Assembly: GCA_019264575.1 (NCBI GenBank) | Contig: JAHUZV010000016.1 | Location: 1 to 64,000 of the forward strand | DNA: 64,000 nt | Reading direction: 5' to 3' | Source: Vulcanococcus sp. | GTDB lineage: Bacteria > Cyanobacteriota > Cyanobacteriia > PCC-6307 > Cyanobiaceae | Part shown: in pieces, positions 49,823 through 57,700 of the stretch | How positions within the stretch are numbered: position 1 is the first letter of the stretch | Layout of the letters: each line of letters opens with the position of its first letter | Notes under the pieces: model-generated | Seen by the model: the letters and a program-made list of their open reading frames with translations, nothing else | Told to the model about the DNA's origin: nothing | The model's database searches: none | Made by a program: the position numbers and the translations under genes

Positions 49823-49841
49823 GTTATTGAGAATCGCTTGC
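49823..49841 (+). promoter_or_regulatory. Fur-box-like sequence
   Basis: GTTATTGAGAATCGCTTGC matches the 19-base Fur consensus GATAATGATAATCATTATC at 12 positions, including the core TGA-AATC. It lies 65 bases before the ATG of the Crp-family gene, in a promoter position. Iron control would suit the neighbouring fut genes. The match is partial and not proof of binding. Confidence 0.5.
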
Positions 49842-49863
49842 AAAAAGCGCCGCGCTTCTCTAC

Positions 49864-49882
49864 ATTGCGACGCATTCGCAAT
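49864..49882. promoter_or_regulatory. inverted repeat before the Crp-family gene
   Basis: ATTGCGA-CGCAT-TCGCAAT is a perfect 7-5-7 inverted repeat ending 23 bases before the ATG at 49906. Position and symmetry suggest an operator, possibly for autoregulation. It does not match the TGTGA-N6-TCACA pattern of the fut site. Confidence 0.5.
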
Positions 49883-49905
49883 TAGTCCCTGCTTTGGCTG
49901 GGTCC

Positions 49906-50502
49906 ATGAGCTTCCGTTTCCTCCCCGAGTCCCCTGTCAACGCTGTGCGCATGCCGGTTGGCCAGACCGTGCTGCTCGATCCCGCCCTGCGCCCTGAGGG
50001 CAGCTGCATTGAAGTGCTGGAGGGGATGGCCCGTGTGTATTGCCCCTGCGAGGAAACCGAGGGGATGACCCTGGCGTTCCTCCAGCCCGGTGATCAGCTG
50101 CGCACTGATCGGCTCTGCAGTGAAGGGGTGTGCGTGGAGGCCCTCACGCCGCTGCTGTTCAGCACCGAAGCGGTGCCTGCGGCTGAGGGTGGCTTCGACC
50201 CCGTGAATGAGTGGACCCTGCAGCTGCTGCGCATCCGCCACCTCGGCAACGCCGAGCAGCGCCTGCATGCCCTGCTCAGCCTGTTGGTGCGCCGCATGGG
50301 GCGCCGATGCGGCGACTGGTGTGATCTGCCGTTCCGCCTCACTCACGAGCGCATCGGTGAGCTGATCGGCGCCACCCGGGTGACCACCACCCGGATGATC
50401 TCCAAAATCCGTCAGGCCAAGTTGATCGAGGTTCCCGCCGGCGACACCTGCCTGCGCCTGGCTCCGGCTCTGGTGGAATCTGCTCCGCTGGCGGCGGCCT
50501 GA
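49906..50502 (+). CDS. Crp/Fnr-family transcriptional regulator
   Basis: 198 aa from the ATG at 49906. The N-terminal half is a shortened cyclic-nucleotide-binding-like barrel ('VGQTVLLDPALRPEGSC', 'LQPGDQLRTDRLC') that lacks the arginine phosphate-binding cassette, so cAMP binding is doubtful. The C-terminal winged helix contains 'FRLTHERIGELIGATRVTTT', 'RMISKIRQAKLIEV', typical of NtcA/CRP relatives in cyanobacteria. Several Cys are present ('VYCPCEE', 'RRCGDWC'). It lies beside the iron transporter genes and may control them through the palindrome at 48543-48562. Confidence 0.9.
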   Translation: MSFRFLPESPVNAVRMPVGQTVLLDPALRPEGSCIEVLEGMARVYCPCEETEGMTLAFLQPGDQLRTDRLCSEGVCVEALTPLLFSTEAVPAAEGGFDPVNEWTLQLLRIRHLGNAEQRLHALLSLLVRRMGRRCGDWCDLPFRLTHERIGELIGATRVTTTRMISKIRQAKLIEVPAGDTCLRLAPALVESAPLAAA

Positions 50503-50505
50503 GGG

Positions 50506-50610
50506 CTAATCGGCAGGGTCATCCGGGAACTCCCGGCGGTGCAAGGCCTTGAGCTGCTCGGCCTCGAAGCGCCGCCGGTCCTCCTCCTGCCGCCGCAGCG
50601 CCTTCGCCAT
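50506..50610 (-). CDS. putative 34-aa helical microprotein
   Basis: Starts with ATG at 50610 and ends at TAG (50506-50508): a charged, all-helical sequence with 'RRQEEDRRRFEAEQLKALHR' and an acidic end 'DDPAD'. It begins six bases after the stop of the Cys-containing microprotein upstream and may be translated together with it. There is no signal peptide. Codon choice matches the neighbours. It is too short to assign by family, and I give moderate weight because of the gene spacing. Confidence 0.5.
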   Translation of the reverse strand: MAKALRRQEEDRRRFEAEQLKALHRREFPDDPAD

Positions 50611-50616
50611 CGGGCA

Positions 50617-50748
50617 CTATTCTTCGAAGGGGGGCTCACTGAGGGCGTAGCTGCCGAACTCCGCTCGCATGCGCTCCATGCACTCCAGCGAGCAGTGCTC
50701 AGGAAAGCGCGGGCAATGCTCGATGGGCTGCGTAGTGGGTTCAGGCAC
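50617..50748 (-). CDS. putative 43-aa Cys/His microprotein
   Basis: Starts with GTG at 50748, preceded by an in-frame stop, and ends at TAG (50617-50619). It has three Cys and two His in the order H-C-x6-C-x3-C, with H11-C12, H18-C19 and C23 ('EHCPRFPEHCSLEC'). This looks like a small metal-binding site or a repeated EHC turn. The C-terminal part 'MRAEFGSYALSEPPFEE' is acidic. It lies 55 bases downstream of the TauE gene on the same strand, so it could belong to the sulfide operon. No named family is recognised. Confidence 0.6.
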   Translation of the reverse strand: MPEPTTQPIEHCPRFPEHCSLECMERMRAEFGSYALSEPPFEE

Positions 50749-50803
50749 GGGCTGATCAGCAGCGGATCACCTCAATTCTCGTTGGCTTCAGCCACTCCAG
50801 CCA

Positions 50804-51637
50804 TCAAGACCGGTGGGAGTGGGTTCTGCTCACCAGCGTTGGGGCCTCGCGGTGGGCCTGTTCATCGCGCAGCTCTTTGGGTTGCCGTTGCCACGCTTCC
50901 AAACCGATCATCAGCGCTGAACCGATCAGCAGGATCGAAAAACCCTGACGCAGGCGGCGATCGCTGAGATGGGGAGCCAGCCGTTGCCCCACAACAGCAC
51001 CCACGGCTCCGCCGGCGAGCAACGGCAGCATCAGCGGCAGGTGCTGAGCAGGCCAATGGCCGAGGGCACCGAAGGCCATCAGGGCGTTCACGGCGATCAG
51101 CAGCAGGCTGGTGCCGCTGGCCAGTTGCATCGGTAGGCCTGCCAGCAGCACCAGGGCCGGCACGATCGCGAAACCACCGCCCACGCCGGCGATGCCGGTG
51201 AGCAGACCCACCAAAATCCCCTGGATCGCCAGCAGCACCGGGCGTGACTTTGCGGCGCTCCCACGGCTTTCGCCGCGGGTGAGCAGCCAGGAGGCCACCA
51301 GCGCCGCTGCGCTGAATACCCCCAGCTGCACGGCTTCGGGAATCAGCCCGGCCTTCACCCAGCTGCCGCCAAGCCAGCTGCCAGCCAGGGCGGGAACGCC
51401 AAGAATCAGGGCGGGGCGCAGGGCGAACTGGCCGCGGCGGATGTAGGGCCCCAGGTTGGCCAGGGCCAGCAGCATCACCACCAGCAGTGAGAGGGGCACC
51501 GCCTCACGGGTGGGCAGGGCCGCGCCGCTCACCAGCAAGGGAAGCAGCAGGATCGAGCCACCAGCACCCAGCACCGAGAGCAGAAAGCCGATCACGCCGC
51601 CTCCGAGGCCCAGCAGCAACAGAGCGCTGAACGCCAT
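50804..51637 (-). CDS. TauE/SafE-family sulfite/sulfonate exporter-like permease
   Basis: 277 aa with about eight helices. The two repeats have the family's Gly-rich starts: 'GGVIGFLLSVLGAGGSILLL' near residue 13 and 'GILVGLLTGIAGVGGGFAIV' near 138. The last 30 residues are a hydrophilic His/Arg-rich tail. TauE/SafE proteins export sulfite or related anions. The start overlaps the stop of the rhodanese gene. In this operon it would remove sulfite or thiosulfate made during persulfide oxidation. Confidence 0.92.
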   Translation of the reverse strand: MAFSALLLLGLGGGVIGFLLSVLGAGGSILLLPLLVSGAALPTREAVPLSLLVVMLLALANLGPYIRRGQFALRPALILGVPALAGSWLGGSWVKAGLIPEAVQLGVFSAAALVASWLLTRGESRGSAAKSRPVLLAIQGILVGLLTGIAGVGGGFAIVPALVLLAGLPMQLASGTSLLLIAVNALMAFGALGHWPAQHLPLMLPLLAGGAVGAVVGQRLAPHLSDRRLRQGFSILLIGSALMIGLEAWQRQPKELRDEQAHREAPTLVSRTHSHRS

Positions 51638-52158
51638 CAGATCGACACCCGGTTCCAGGGCATCACGGCCAGAAGCCGGGCCATGCCGCAGAAGCCGCTC
51701 ACCCCGGCGAAGGTGAGACCGGCGCCCACGAACCAGGTGATGGCAATCCAGCCGGGGGCCACGGTGTTGCTGAGGATCAGTCCCAGAAGGATCAGGGAGC
51801 CGGCGGCGATCTGCACCTGGCGCATCAGGGGCAGCGGAGCGTTCTTGAGCTTGCGCATCGGGTAGCCCGCCTGTTGCCAGTTGGGCAGCCCGCCGGACAG
51901 ATCAGCCAGGGGATGGGGATGGCCGCGATCGAGCAGGCGGTTGAGGCCCTGGGCACTGCGATTGCCGCTCTGGCACACCAGCACCAGGGGGCCTTGGGGG
52001 AGGTCGGCCTGATGCAATCGGCTGAGGGGCACGTTGAGGCTGCCGGCGATGTGGCCGCTGGCGTATTCCATCGGCTCGCGCACATCGATCACGGTGATCT
52101 GCTTGCTGGCCAGTTGATCGGCGAGGTCGTGGGCGGAAATGCTTTGGGTGGAGGTCAT
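51637..52158 (-). CDS. rhodanese with C-terminal DUF2892 membrane segment
   Basis: 173 aa. Residues about 8-100 form a rhodanese domain with 'ITVIDVREPMEY' and the active-site loop 'CQSGNRSA' (Cys near residue 63). Residues about 110-170 contain two membrane helices and match DUF2892 ('VQIAAGSLILLGLILSNTVA', 'FAGVSGFCGMARLL'). It would transfer sulfane sulfur at the membrane surface. It overlaps the TauE gene and follows the MBL-rhodanese gene by 34 bases. It is a standard member of BigR-type sulfide-detoxification operons. Confidence 0.92.
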   Translation of the reverse strand: MTSTQSISAHDLADQLASKQITVIDVREPMEYASGHIAGSLNVPLSRLHQADLPQGPLVLVCQSGNRSAQGLNRLLDRGHPHPLADLSGGLPNWQQAGYPMRKLKNAPLPLMRQVQIAAGSLILLGLILSNTVAPGWIAITWFVGAGLTFAGVSGFCGMARLLAVMPWNRVSI

Positions 52159-52192
52159 GGCTTCAGGGAGGTTGGAACTGGAGAGCTGCAGA

Positions 52193-53320
52193 TCAGAGGG
52201 CTGTGGCGCCGGTGAGGGGGTAGCCCTCGGCGTTCCAGCGGCTGAGGCCGCCGCGCAGGTTGGCCACCTGGCTGAGGCCTGCTTTGAGCAGCTGTTGGGT
52301 GGCGAGGGCCGAGCGACTGCCGGAATGACACACCACCACCACCGGTTTGCCGGTGGGGATCTCCTGGTGGCGTTGGTCCAGTTCCGGCAGGGGGATGTTC
52401 AGGCTTCCGCTGATGTGGCCATCGGGGCCTTCCAGCTCTTCGGGCCCACGCACATCCAGGATCGTGAGCTCTTGCTGGTGGGCTGACACCCAGGCCGGGG
52501 CGAGCTCAGGCAGGCCGGCGTAGCTGCGCTGCACCGGCGCCCAGGCCGGGCGCGCCTGCGCCTCCCGCGGTTTGCCGGAGCGCATGTTGCCTGGTAGGGC
52601 CTCGGCGATCTTGTGGGGGTGGGGGAGCTTCATGTTCTCCATGTGGCCCACGAAGTCCCGTTCGGTGGCGCCGCCGCCGAGGCGCGCGTTGAAAGCCTTC
52701 TCTTCCACCACCGACGACACCGTGCGGCCGGTGTAGTCATGGCCGGGATAAAGGAGGCAGGAATCGGGAAGGCTGAAGATCTGTTCGGTGATCGAGGCCC
52801 AGAGGGTGTGGGCGTTGCCTTGCTGGAAGTCGCAGCGGCCGCAGCCGCGCACCAGGAGTGCATCGCCGGTGAAGGCCATCGAATGGTTGTCCAGAACGAA
52901 GCTGATGCAGCCATCGGTGTGGCCGGGTGTGCTGCGAACCTCCAGGTAGCGCTGGCCAAAGCTCACCCGATCCCCGTGATGCAACGGCTGGGTCACGTTC
53001 TCGGCCCGAGCGACAGCGGCCAGTCCGATGGCACAACCCGTGGCTTCCTGCATCAGCCAGCTGCCGGTCACATGGTCGGCATGGGCGTGGGTGTCGATGG
53101 AGGCCACCAGCTCGATCCCCAGTTCGTGGATCAACGACAGATCACGACTGTGTTGCTCGAAGACCGGATCGATCAGCACGCCCTGGCGGCTCGGTACATC
53201 CGCCAGCAGGTAGGTGAAGGTGCCGGTGGCCGCGTCAAACAGCTGGCGAAACAGCAGGTTTCCTCCACCGGCTGCCGCCGCCAGGGAGATGGATGGGGCG
53301 GTGGCTGTGGTCGCGCTCAT
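52193..53320 (-). CDS. persulfide dioxygenase-like MBL fold fused to rhodanese (Blh type)
   Basis: 375 aa from the ATG at 53320. Residues about 20-250 are a metallo-beta-lactamase domain with 'DTHAHADHVTG' (THxHxDH), 'TPGHTDG' and 'GDALLVRGCGRCDF', which is the ETHE1-like iron-site set. Residues about 275-375 form a rhodanese domain with active Cys in 'VVCHSGSRSA'. Such fusions oxidise glutathione persulfide to sulfite and glutathione, or transfer its sulfur. It is the first gene of the operon, controlled from the divergent region shared with the ArsR gene. Confidence 0.93.
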   Translation of the reverse strand: MSATTATAPSISLAAAAGGGNLLFRQLFDAATGTFTYLLADVPSRQGVLIDPVFEQHSRDLSLIHELGIELVASIDTHAHADHVTGSWLMQEATGCAIGLAAVARAENVTQPLHHGDRVSFGQRYLEVRSTPGHTDGCISFVLDNHSMAFTGDALLVRGCGRCDFQQGNAHTLWASITEQIFSLPDSCLLYPGHDYTGRTVSSVVEEKAFNARLGGGATERDFVGHMENMKLPHPHKIAEALPGNMRSGKPREAQARPAWAPVQRSYAGLPELAPAWVSAHQQELTILDVRGPEELEGPDGHISGSLNIPLPELDQRHQEIPTGKPVVVVCHSGSRSALATQQLLKAGLSQVANLRGGLSRWNAEGYPLTGATAL

Positions 53321-53340
53321 GGGGTAACGATCACACACTG

Positions 53341-53352
53341 GTATGACGATAC
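53341..53352 (-). promoter_or_regulatory. operator 1 and core promoter of the sulfide operon
   Basis: GTATGACGATAC (GTAT-N4-ATAC) lies 21 bases before the MBL gene. Read on the minus strand it contains TATCGT, 17 bases after TTGCGC (53364-53369 region), which would be -10 and -35. The same 11-base element occurs inverted in front of the ArsR gene. Repressor binding here would block transcription. Confidence 0.7.
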
Positions 53353-53434
53353 ACGCATAACCCCATTTGCGCAATGGGTCGCTCTGGCTGGGGCTGGCTC
53401 GGGTGCGGCGCGGCAATCTCAGGCATAATGCTTC

Positions 53435-53445
53435 TATCGTCATAC
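53435..53445 (+). promoter_or_regulatory. operator 2, before the ArsR gene
   Basis: TATCGTCATAC is the exact reverse complement of 53341-53351. It starts five bases after a CATAAT -10-like box (53424-53429) and lies ten bases before the ArsR ATG, over the expected start of transcription. It would allow autorepression by the same regulator. Confidence 0.7.
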
Positions 53446-53454
53446 GTTGTTGTC

Positions 53455-53793
53455 ATGGGTGCCTCTGGCTCCATGCCGTCTCCCCAATTGCTTGAGGAGT
53501 ACAGCCAGTTTTTTCGGCTTTTGAGTGAGCCAGCCCGGCTGCAGTTGCTCTGTTACCTCAAGCAGGGGCCCACCGATGTGGCCACCTTGATTGATGCCAC
53601 CGGTTTTTCCCAGTCGCACATCAGCCGCCAGCTTGGTCAGCTGCAGCGCGCTGGATTAGTGCGTTGTGACCGTGATGGTGCCCGCACCATTTGGCAGGCA
53701 GAAGGTGATCTGGTCGATGAGCTCTGCCACTTGGTGCAATCTCGCCTGAAGCAGCGCCTCGAAACCCAGCTGCAGCAGCTGCAGACCGCCTGA
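53455..53793 (+). CDS. ArsR-family repressor, BigR/SqrR-like
   Basis: 112 aa from the ATG at 53455; an ATG six codons later is possible. The winged helix is clear: 'RLLSEPARLQLLCYLKQG', 'SHISRQLGQLQRAGLVRC'. Cys are found at 'LLCYL' and 'ELCHLV', roughly where BigR and SqrR have the two Cys that form a disulfide or tetrasulfide with persulfide; a third is at 'VRCD'. No metal-site ELCVCDL motif is present. With the divergent persulfide-dioxygenase operon this strongly suggests a sulfide/persulfide sensor. Confidence 0.88.
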   Translation: MGASGSMPSPQLLEEYSQFFRLLSEPARLQLLCYLKQGPTDVATLIDATGFSQSHISRQLGQLQRAGLVRCDRDGARTIWQAEGDLVDELCHLVQSRLKQRLETQLQQLQTA

Positions 53794-53801
53794 TCAGGGA
53801 T

Positions 53802-54152
53802 TCAGCAGCGGCCGAACAGGCGGTGGTCGGCTTCGAGGAAGAGTTGATAGGTCGTGCTGTCGTCATCGCCGGCCACGGCAATCGAAACGGTTTGCCTGGG
53901 AGGGCATACCTCAACGGCGAGCGAAGTGCTTTTGTCGCGATGCAGGGCGTGAAACGTGGCGCTCTGGGCATCGCCGGAATAGAGGGTCTCTGCCTCGCGC
54001 TCAAAGCCCATTTCGCGTGAGATCAGGGTGATGCCCGCCATCGAACGGGTCAGTCCTGCCGTCGAGTGAATCGCCGTCACATACACAAACGGGCCGCCCG
54101 GGCTCACGCCCTCAGCCAGGGGTGCAGCGAGGGTCTGAAGCAGTTGGCGCAT
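53802..54152 (-). CDS. conserved hypothetical protein
   Basis: 116 aa, soluble, no signal peptide. It reads 'GGPFVYVTAIHSTAGLTRSMAG' in its first third and 'FEREAETLYSGDAQSATFHA' in the middle, ending with 'LFLEADHRLFGRC'. I cannot assign a family. Codon use matches that of its neighbours and it is bounded by two genes on the opposite strand. It converges on the ArsR gene with eight bases between stops. Confidence 0.65.
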   Translation of the reverse strand: MRQLLQTLAAPLAEGVSPGGPFVYVTAIHSTAGLTRSMAGITLISREMGFEREAETLYSGDAQSATFHALHRDKSTSLAVEVCPPRQTVSIAVAGDDDSTTYQLFLEADHRLFGRC

Positions 54153-54295
54153 GGATCCGCTGATGCCTCGGCAAAATTAGGAGGCAGACGCCAGATCTGC
54201 ATGTATTTAATGATGCGGGCGCTATGGATGGCGTTTGGCAGTCGCGCTTTTGGAGGGCGTTGCCTCGCGTTCTGAGGCCTGCCAGCCTTGGCTTC

Positions 54296-54943
54296 ATGAC
54301 CATTCCTGCCCCTGACACCGGCTCCTGGTGGGATCAGCGCTACCGCGAAGGCAGTGATCGCTGGGAGCTCGGTACGCCGGCCCCGCCGTTGCAGCAGTTC
54401 CTTCGGGAGCATGGCCAGGCTCCGAAACCCCCGGGCCGCGTGCTGGTGCCGGGCTGCGGCCGTGGCCACGAAGCAGCGCTGTTGGCCTCGTTGCGGTTTG
54501 AGGTGGTGGGCCTGGATTTCAGCGGCGAAGCCGTGCGGGAAGCCCGCCGCCTCCATGGCGAAGAGGCCGGGCGGCTCACCTGGCTGCAGGCGGATCTGTT
54601 GGATGCGGAAGCCCTGGAAGCGGCTGGTCTGGGCCCTGCCAGTTGCGTTGGCGTGCTGGAGCACACCTGTTATTGCGCCATCGATCCAGCCTTGCGGCCG
54701 CGCTACCGGCAAGCCGTGGCCCGGCTGCTGCAGCCCGAAGGTTGGTTTCTCGGACTGTTCTGGTGCCACGGCCGTCCTGGTGGGCCCCCTTACGGCAGTG
54801 ACGCTGAACAGCTGGTGCGGGATTTCAGTGCGGCCGGCTTTGTGAGGGAGCTGTGGGAGCCGGCCACCAACTCCGCTCCCGGACCCGACAGCCAACCGCG
54901 TGACAACGAATGGATCGGTCTCTGGCGCCGGGTTGCACACTGA
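54296..54943 (+). CDS. thiopurine methyltransferase-like SAM methyltransferase
   Basis: 215 aa from the ATG at 54296. The N-terminal 'WWDQRYREGSDRWELGTPAP' is the TPMT family start. Motif I is 'VLVPGCGRGHEAALL' (about residues 50-64). 'LEHTCYCAI' and 'FWCHGRPGGPPYGSD' are also family hallmarks. Relatives methylate thiols, halides, selenium or tellurium compounds. The acceptor here is unknown. The 142-base gap 54153-54295 upstream contains nothing recognisable. Its end overlaps the start of the next gene. Confidence 0.9.
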   Translation: MTIPAPDTGSWWDQRYREGSDRWELGTPAPPLQQFLREHGQAPKPPGRVLVPGCGRGHEAALLASLRFEVVGLDFSGEAVREARRLHGEEAGRLTWLQADLLDAEALEAAGLGPASCVGVLEHTCYCAIDPALRPRYRQAVARLLQPEGWFLGLFWCHGRPGGPPYGSDAEQLVRDFSAAGFVRELWEPATNSAPGPDSQPRDNEWIGLWRRVAH

Positions 54944-56516
54944 AGGGCAGCGCGAACCATCTGCCCTGAACGCCCAGCAGCATCCGGATCTGATCGTTGT
55001 GGGCAGTGGCCTGGGGGGTCTCTGCTGCGGAGCCCTCGCCGCGCGCCATGGCCTGGACGTGCTGGTGCTCGAGGCCCACGATCGCCCCGGTGGGGCGGCC
55101 CATGGCTTTGAGCGCCGCGGCTTTCAGTTCGAATCCGGGCCCTCGCTTTGGAGCGGCCTGGGGCGCTGGCCCTCCGCCAATCCCCTGGCCCAGGTGCTGC
55201 GGGCGGTGGGGGAAGCGGTGCAGGTGGTGAGCTACGAGGAGTGGGGGCTGCTGCTGCCGGAAGGGCAGTTGCGAATTGGTGTGGGGGCTGAGCCGTTTCT
55301 CGAGGCGGTGCGCCAGCTGAGGGGGGCGGCGGCCGTTGAGGAGTGGCGCGCGTTCATGGCCTGGCTGGAGCCCTATTGCCGCGCTGCCGGATCGCTGCCG
55401 CTGCTTGCCATGCGGCCAGGTCTGGGCATGGCAGGTGTGTTGGGCGCGCGCGGTTCAGCCACGCTGCTGCGCCAAGCCCCGCGGCTGGCGGCTCTAGGCG
55501 GAGCCTTCGGGCCGATGGCGCGGCGGCATCTGCGCGATCCCTTCCTGCTCCATTGGGTGGAGATGCTCTGTTTCCTGATCTCCGGCCTGTCGATGGATCA
55601 GACCAGCGCCGCTGCGATGGCCACCCTGTTCGGCGAATGGTTTGAGCCGAACGCCAGTCTCGACTACCCCATCGGGGGCAGCGCCGCCGTGGCTGAGGCG
55701 CTGGTGCGCGGTTTGCGGCGCCATGGCGGTGAGCTGCGCTGCAAGGCCCCAGTGCGCCAGATCCGCCTCGATGGCAACCGCGCCATCGGTGTGGAGCTGG
55801 AGAACGGCGAGCAACTCGATGCACGGCTCGGGGTGGTGAGCAATGCCAGCCCCTGGGACACGCTCGATCTGCTGCCCGAGGACGGTCTGCCGCGGCGCTG
55901 GCGCCGGCAGACCGCCGCCACACCGGCCTGCGCCAGCTTTCTGCACTGGCATGTTGGCCTGCGCGGTGGTGAGGGCGTCGACGCCTTGCCGATCCATCAC
56001 GTGTGGGTGGGCGATTGGGAGCGCGGCATTGGCGCTGAGCGCAACATGCTCGTGTTCTCGATGCCATCGCGGCTCGATCCGCAGCTGGCGCCGGAGGGCC
56101 ATCAGGTGCTGCATGCCTACAGCCCGGCCAATGAGCCCTGGGAGCTCTGGCGCGATCTGGAGCCTGGCAGTGCGGCCTATGAAGCGCTGAAGGCGGAACG
56201 TTGCGCGATTTTTCGCGAGGTGTTCAGCCAGCTGGTGCCCGATCTGGCCGATCGCATCGTGCTGGAACTTCAGGGCACCCCCCACACGCATCGCCGCTAC
56301 CTGCGGGTGCATCAGGGGAGCTATGGACCGGCCATCGGCGCCGATCGTTCGCCATTCCCCGGCGGCAGCACGCCGATCGAGGGTCTACAGCTCTGCGGTG
56401 CCGGTGTGTTCCCCGGGATCGGTGTGCCGCCGGTGGCCGTGAGCGGTGCCATGGCGGCCCACAGCTTTGTGCCGGCGGCGAAGCAAAAGGCCCTGCTGCA
56501 GGAGCTGGGGCTTTAG
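54900..56516 (+). CDS. carotenoid isomerase/phytoene desaturase-like FAD protein
   Basis: 538 aa from a GTG that overlaps the methyltransferase end by 44 bases; a TTG 11 codons later is an alternative. The FAD motif 'LIVVGSGLGGLCCGALAARH' (about 31-50) and 'RPGGAAHGFERRGFQFESGP' match the CrtISO/CrtI superfamily, as does the C-terminal 'GLQLCGAGVFPGIGVPPVAV'. These enzymes isomerise or desaturate carotenoids at the membrane. Several paralogues exist in cyanobacteria, and substrate cannot be stated. It converges on a second flavoprotein gene with four bases of overlap. Confidence 0.88.
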   Translation: MTTNGSVSGAGLHTEGQREPSALNAQQHPDLIVVGSGLGGLCCGALAARHGLDVLVLEAHDRPGGAAHGFERRGFQFESGPSLWSGLGRWPSANPLAQVLRAVGEAVQVVSYEEWGLLLPEGQLRIGVGAEPFLEAVRQLRGAAAVEEWRAFMAWLEPYCRAAGSLPLLAMRPGLGMAGVLGARGSATLLRQAPRLAALGGAFGPMARRHLRDPFLLHWVEMLCFLISGLSMDQTSAAAMATLFGEWFEPNASLDYPIGGSAAVAEALVRGLRRHGGELRCKAPVRQIRLDGNRAIGVELENGEQLDARLGVVSNASPWDTLDLLPEDGLPRRWRRQTAATPACASFLHWHVGLRGGEGVDALPIHHVWVGDWERGIGAERNMLVFSMPSRLDPQLAPEGHQVLHAYSPANEPWELWRDLEPGSAAYEALKAERCAIFREVFSQLVPDLADRIVLELQGTPHTHRRYLRVHQGSYGPAIGADRSPFPGGSTPIEGLQLCGAGVFPGIGVPPVAVSGAMAAHSFVPAAKQKALLQELGL

Positions 56517-57700
56517 GCGGCGGCATCGAGGAGCGGCACGAGCCGCTTCGCCAGAGCCTCGGCGCTACGCATCGCGCCTTCCACCCGCCCGAACCCGAGG
56601 CCTGCGATCGCGTCGCCGCAGAATCCGATACGGCTGTCCGGGCAGAGCGTGAGCTCAGCGGCGAGGCCGGGGGGCTTGGGAAAGGCCGCACCCCAGCGCA
56701 TCAGCTGACGCTCGCTGCCGGCAGTGCTCAGGTTGAGCGCATCCTGCAGGGCTCGATCCAGGGCTTCGATCACCTGCGCTTCGGCCTGGGGCTGTGGCGC
56801 CGCGCCCAGCACCTGAGCGGCTGAAGAGCGCGAGCCGTACACCTGCAGATGTCGCGCGGCGAAGGCGGCGCTGGATTCCACCACCACACCCCAGCGCCCG
56901 GCTGGCATCGCCTGCAGCGACACCCGCCGGATGCCCCAGCGTTCCTGGGCCTCAGGGGTGAACTGCAGCAGGCGCCAGGGTTGCAGCCTCCAGGCCGCGG
57001 CGCTGGCCTCGCTGAGGCTGAGCAGCAGGTTGCTACTGGCGGTGGATTCGATCTGGCTCAGGGCGGTCGCCGCCGCACACAGCTGCGGTGCTCTGAGCTG
57101 GGTAGCGGCCTGCTGCAGCGGAACGTCCGGCCAGCCGAACACCGTCTGGCAGCGGGGGTGGGCCAGCAGGGTGCCACTCAGCACCAGCCAGGAGCACTCC
57201 AGCAGCGGTTGCCCCTCGCTTCCGTGGAGCTTCCAGCCCTGGCCATCGGAGCGTGGTTCCAGCGCCCGCACCAACGTGCCGCTTTGCAGGTTTGTGGGCC
57301 CGTGCTGCTGCGCGAGGGCCAGCAGGCCGCGGCAGAGGCCATCCATCTGAGGCGCCCCTTGCCAGAGCGCGCCACTGCTGAGCGGATCTGGTTGGGCCGC
57401 GCCAATGCGCCCCTCACCATCCAGGCTGGCGAGCGCACCGTTGAAGGGTGCGATCCAGCCGCCCTGGCGCAGCGGTTTCAGCAGCCTTGGCTCGGGGAAG
57501 GCGCTGATGTTGAACAGCGGAGCGCCGTGGTTGAGGGCGAAGCTCGGATCGCAGCGGGATCGCCGCGTGGCGGTGCGCCCACCTGGCCCCCGCCCGATCT
57601 CCAGCAGCGTGATCGAGCCACTCCAGCCCCTGAGCCGTAGGGCGGCAGCCAGGGCGCAGCCGGCGGTGCCGGCGCCGATCACGGTCAGATCAGTTGCCAA
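56513..57700 (-). CDS. renalase-like FAD/NAD(P)-binding protein
   Basis: 395 aa from a TTG, since no ATG is in frame; the start overlaps the LprI-like gene end by 11 bases. FAD motifs are present at 'DLTVIGAGTAGCALAAALR' (about 4-22), 'GRGPGGRTATRRSR' and 'FCGDAIAGLGFGRVEGAM' near the end, which is the renalase/amine-oxidase-like pattern. It probably oxidises a small pyridine nucleotide derivative or amine. The exact reaction is unknown. It is fairly typical of a conserved cyanobacterial family. Confidence 0.82.
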   Translation of the reverse strand: MATDLTVIGAGTAGCALAAALRLRGWSGSITLLEIGRGPGGRTATRRSRCDPSFALNHGAPLFNISAFPEPRLLKPLRQGGWIAPFNGALASLDGEGRIGAAQPDPLSSGALWQGAPQMDGLCRGLLALAQQHGPTNLQSGTLVRALEPRSDGQGWKLHGSEGQPLLECSWLVLSGTLLAHPRCQTVFGWPDVPLQQAATQLRAPQLCAAATALSQIESTASSNLLLSLSEASAAAWRLQPWRLLQFTPEAQERWGIRRVSLQAMPAGRWGVVVESSAAFAARHLQVYGSRSSAAQVLGAAPQPQAEAQVIEALDRALQDALNLSTAGSERQLMRWGAAFPKPPGLAAELTLCPDSRIGFCGDAIAGLGFGRVEGAMRSAEALAKRLVPLLDAAA

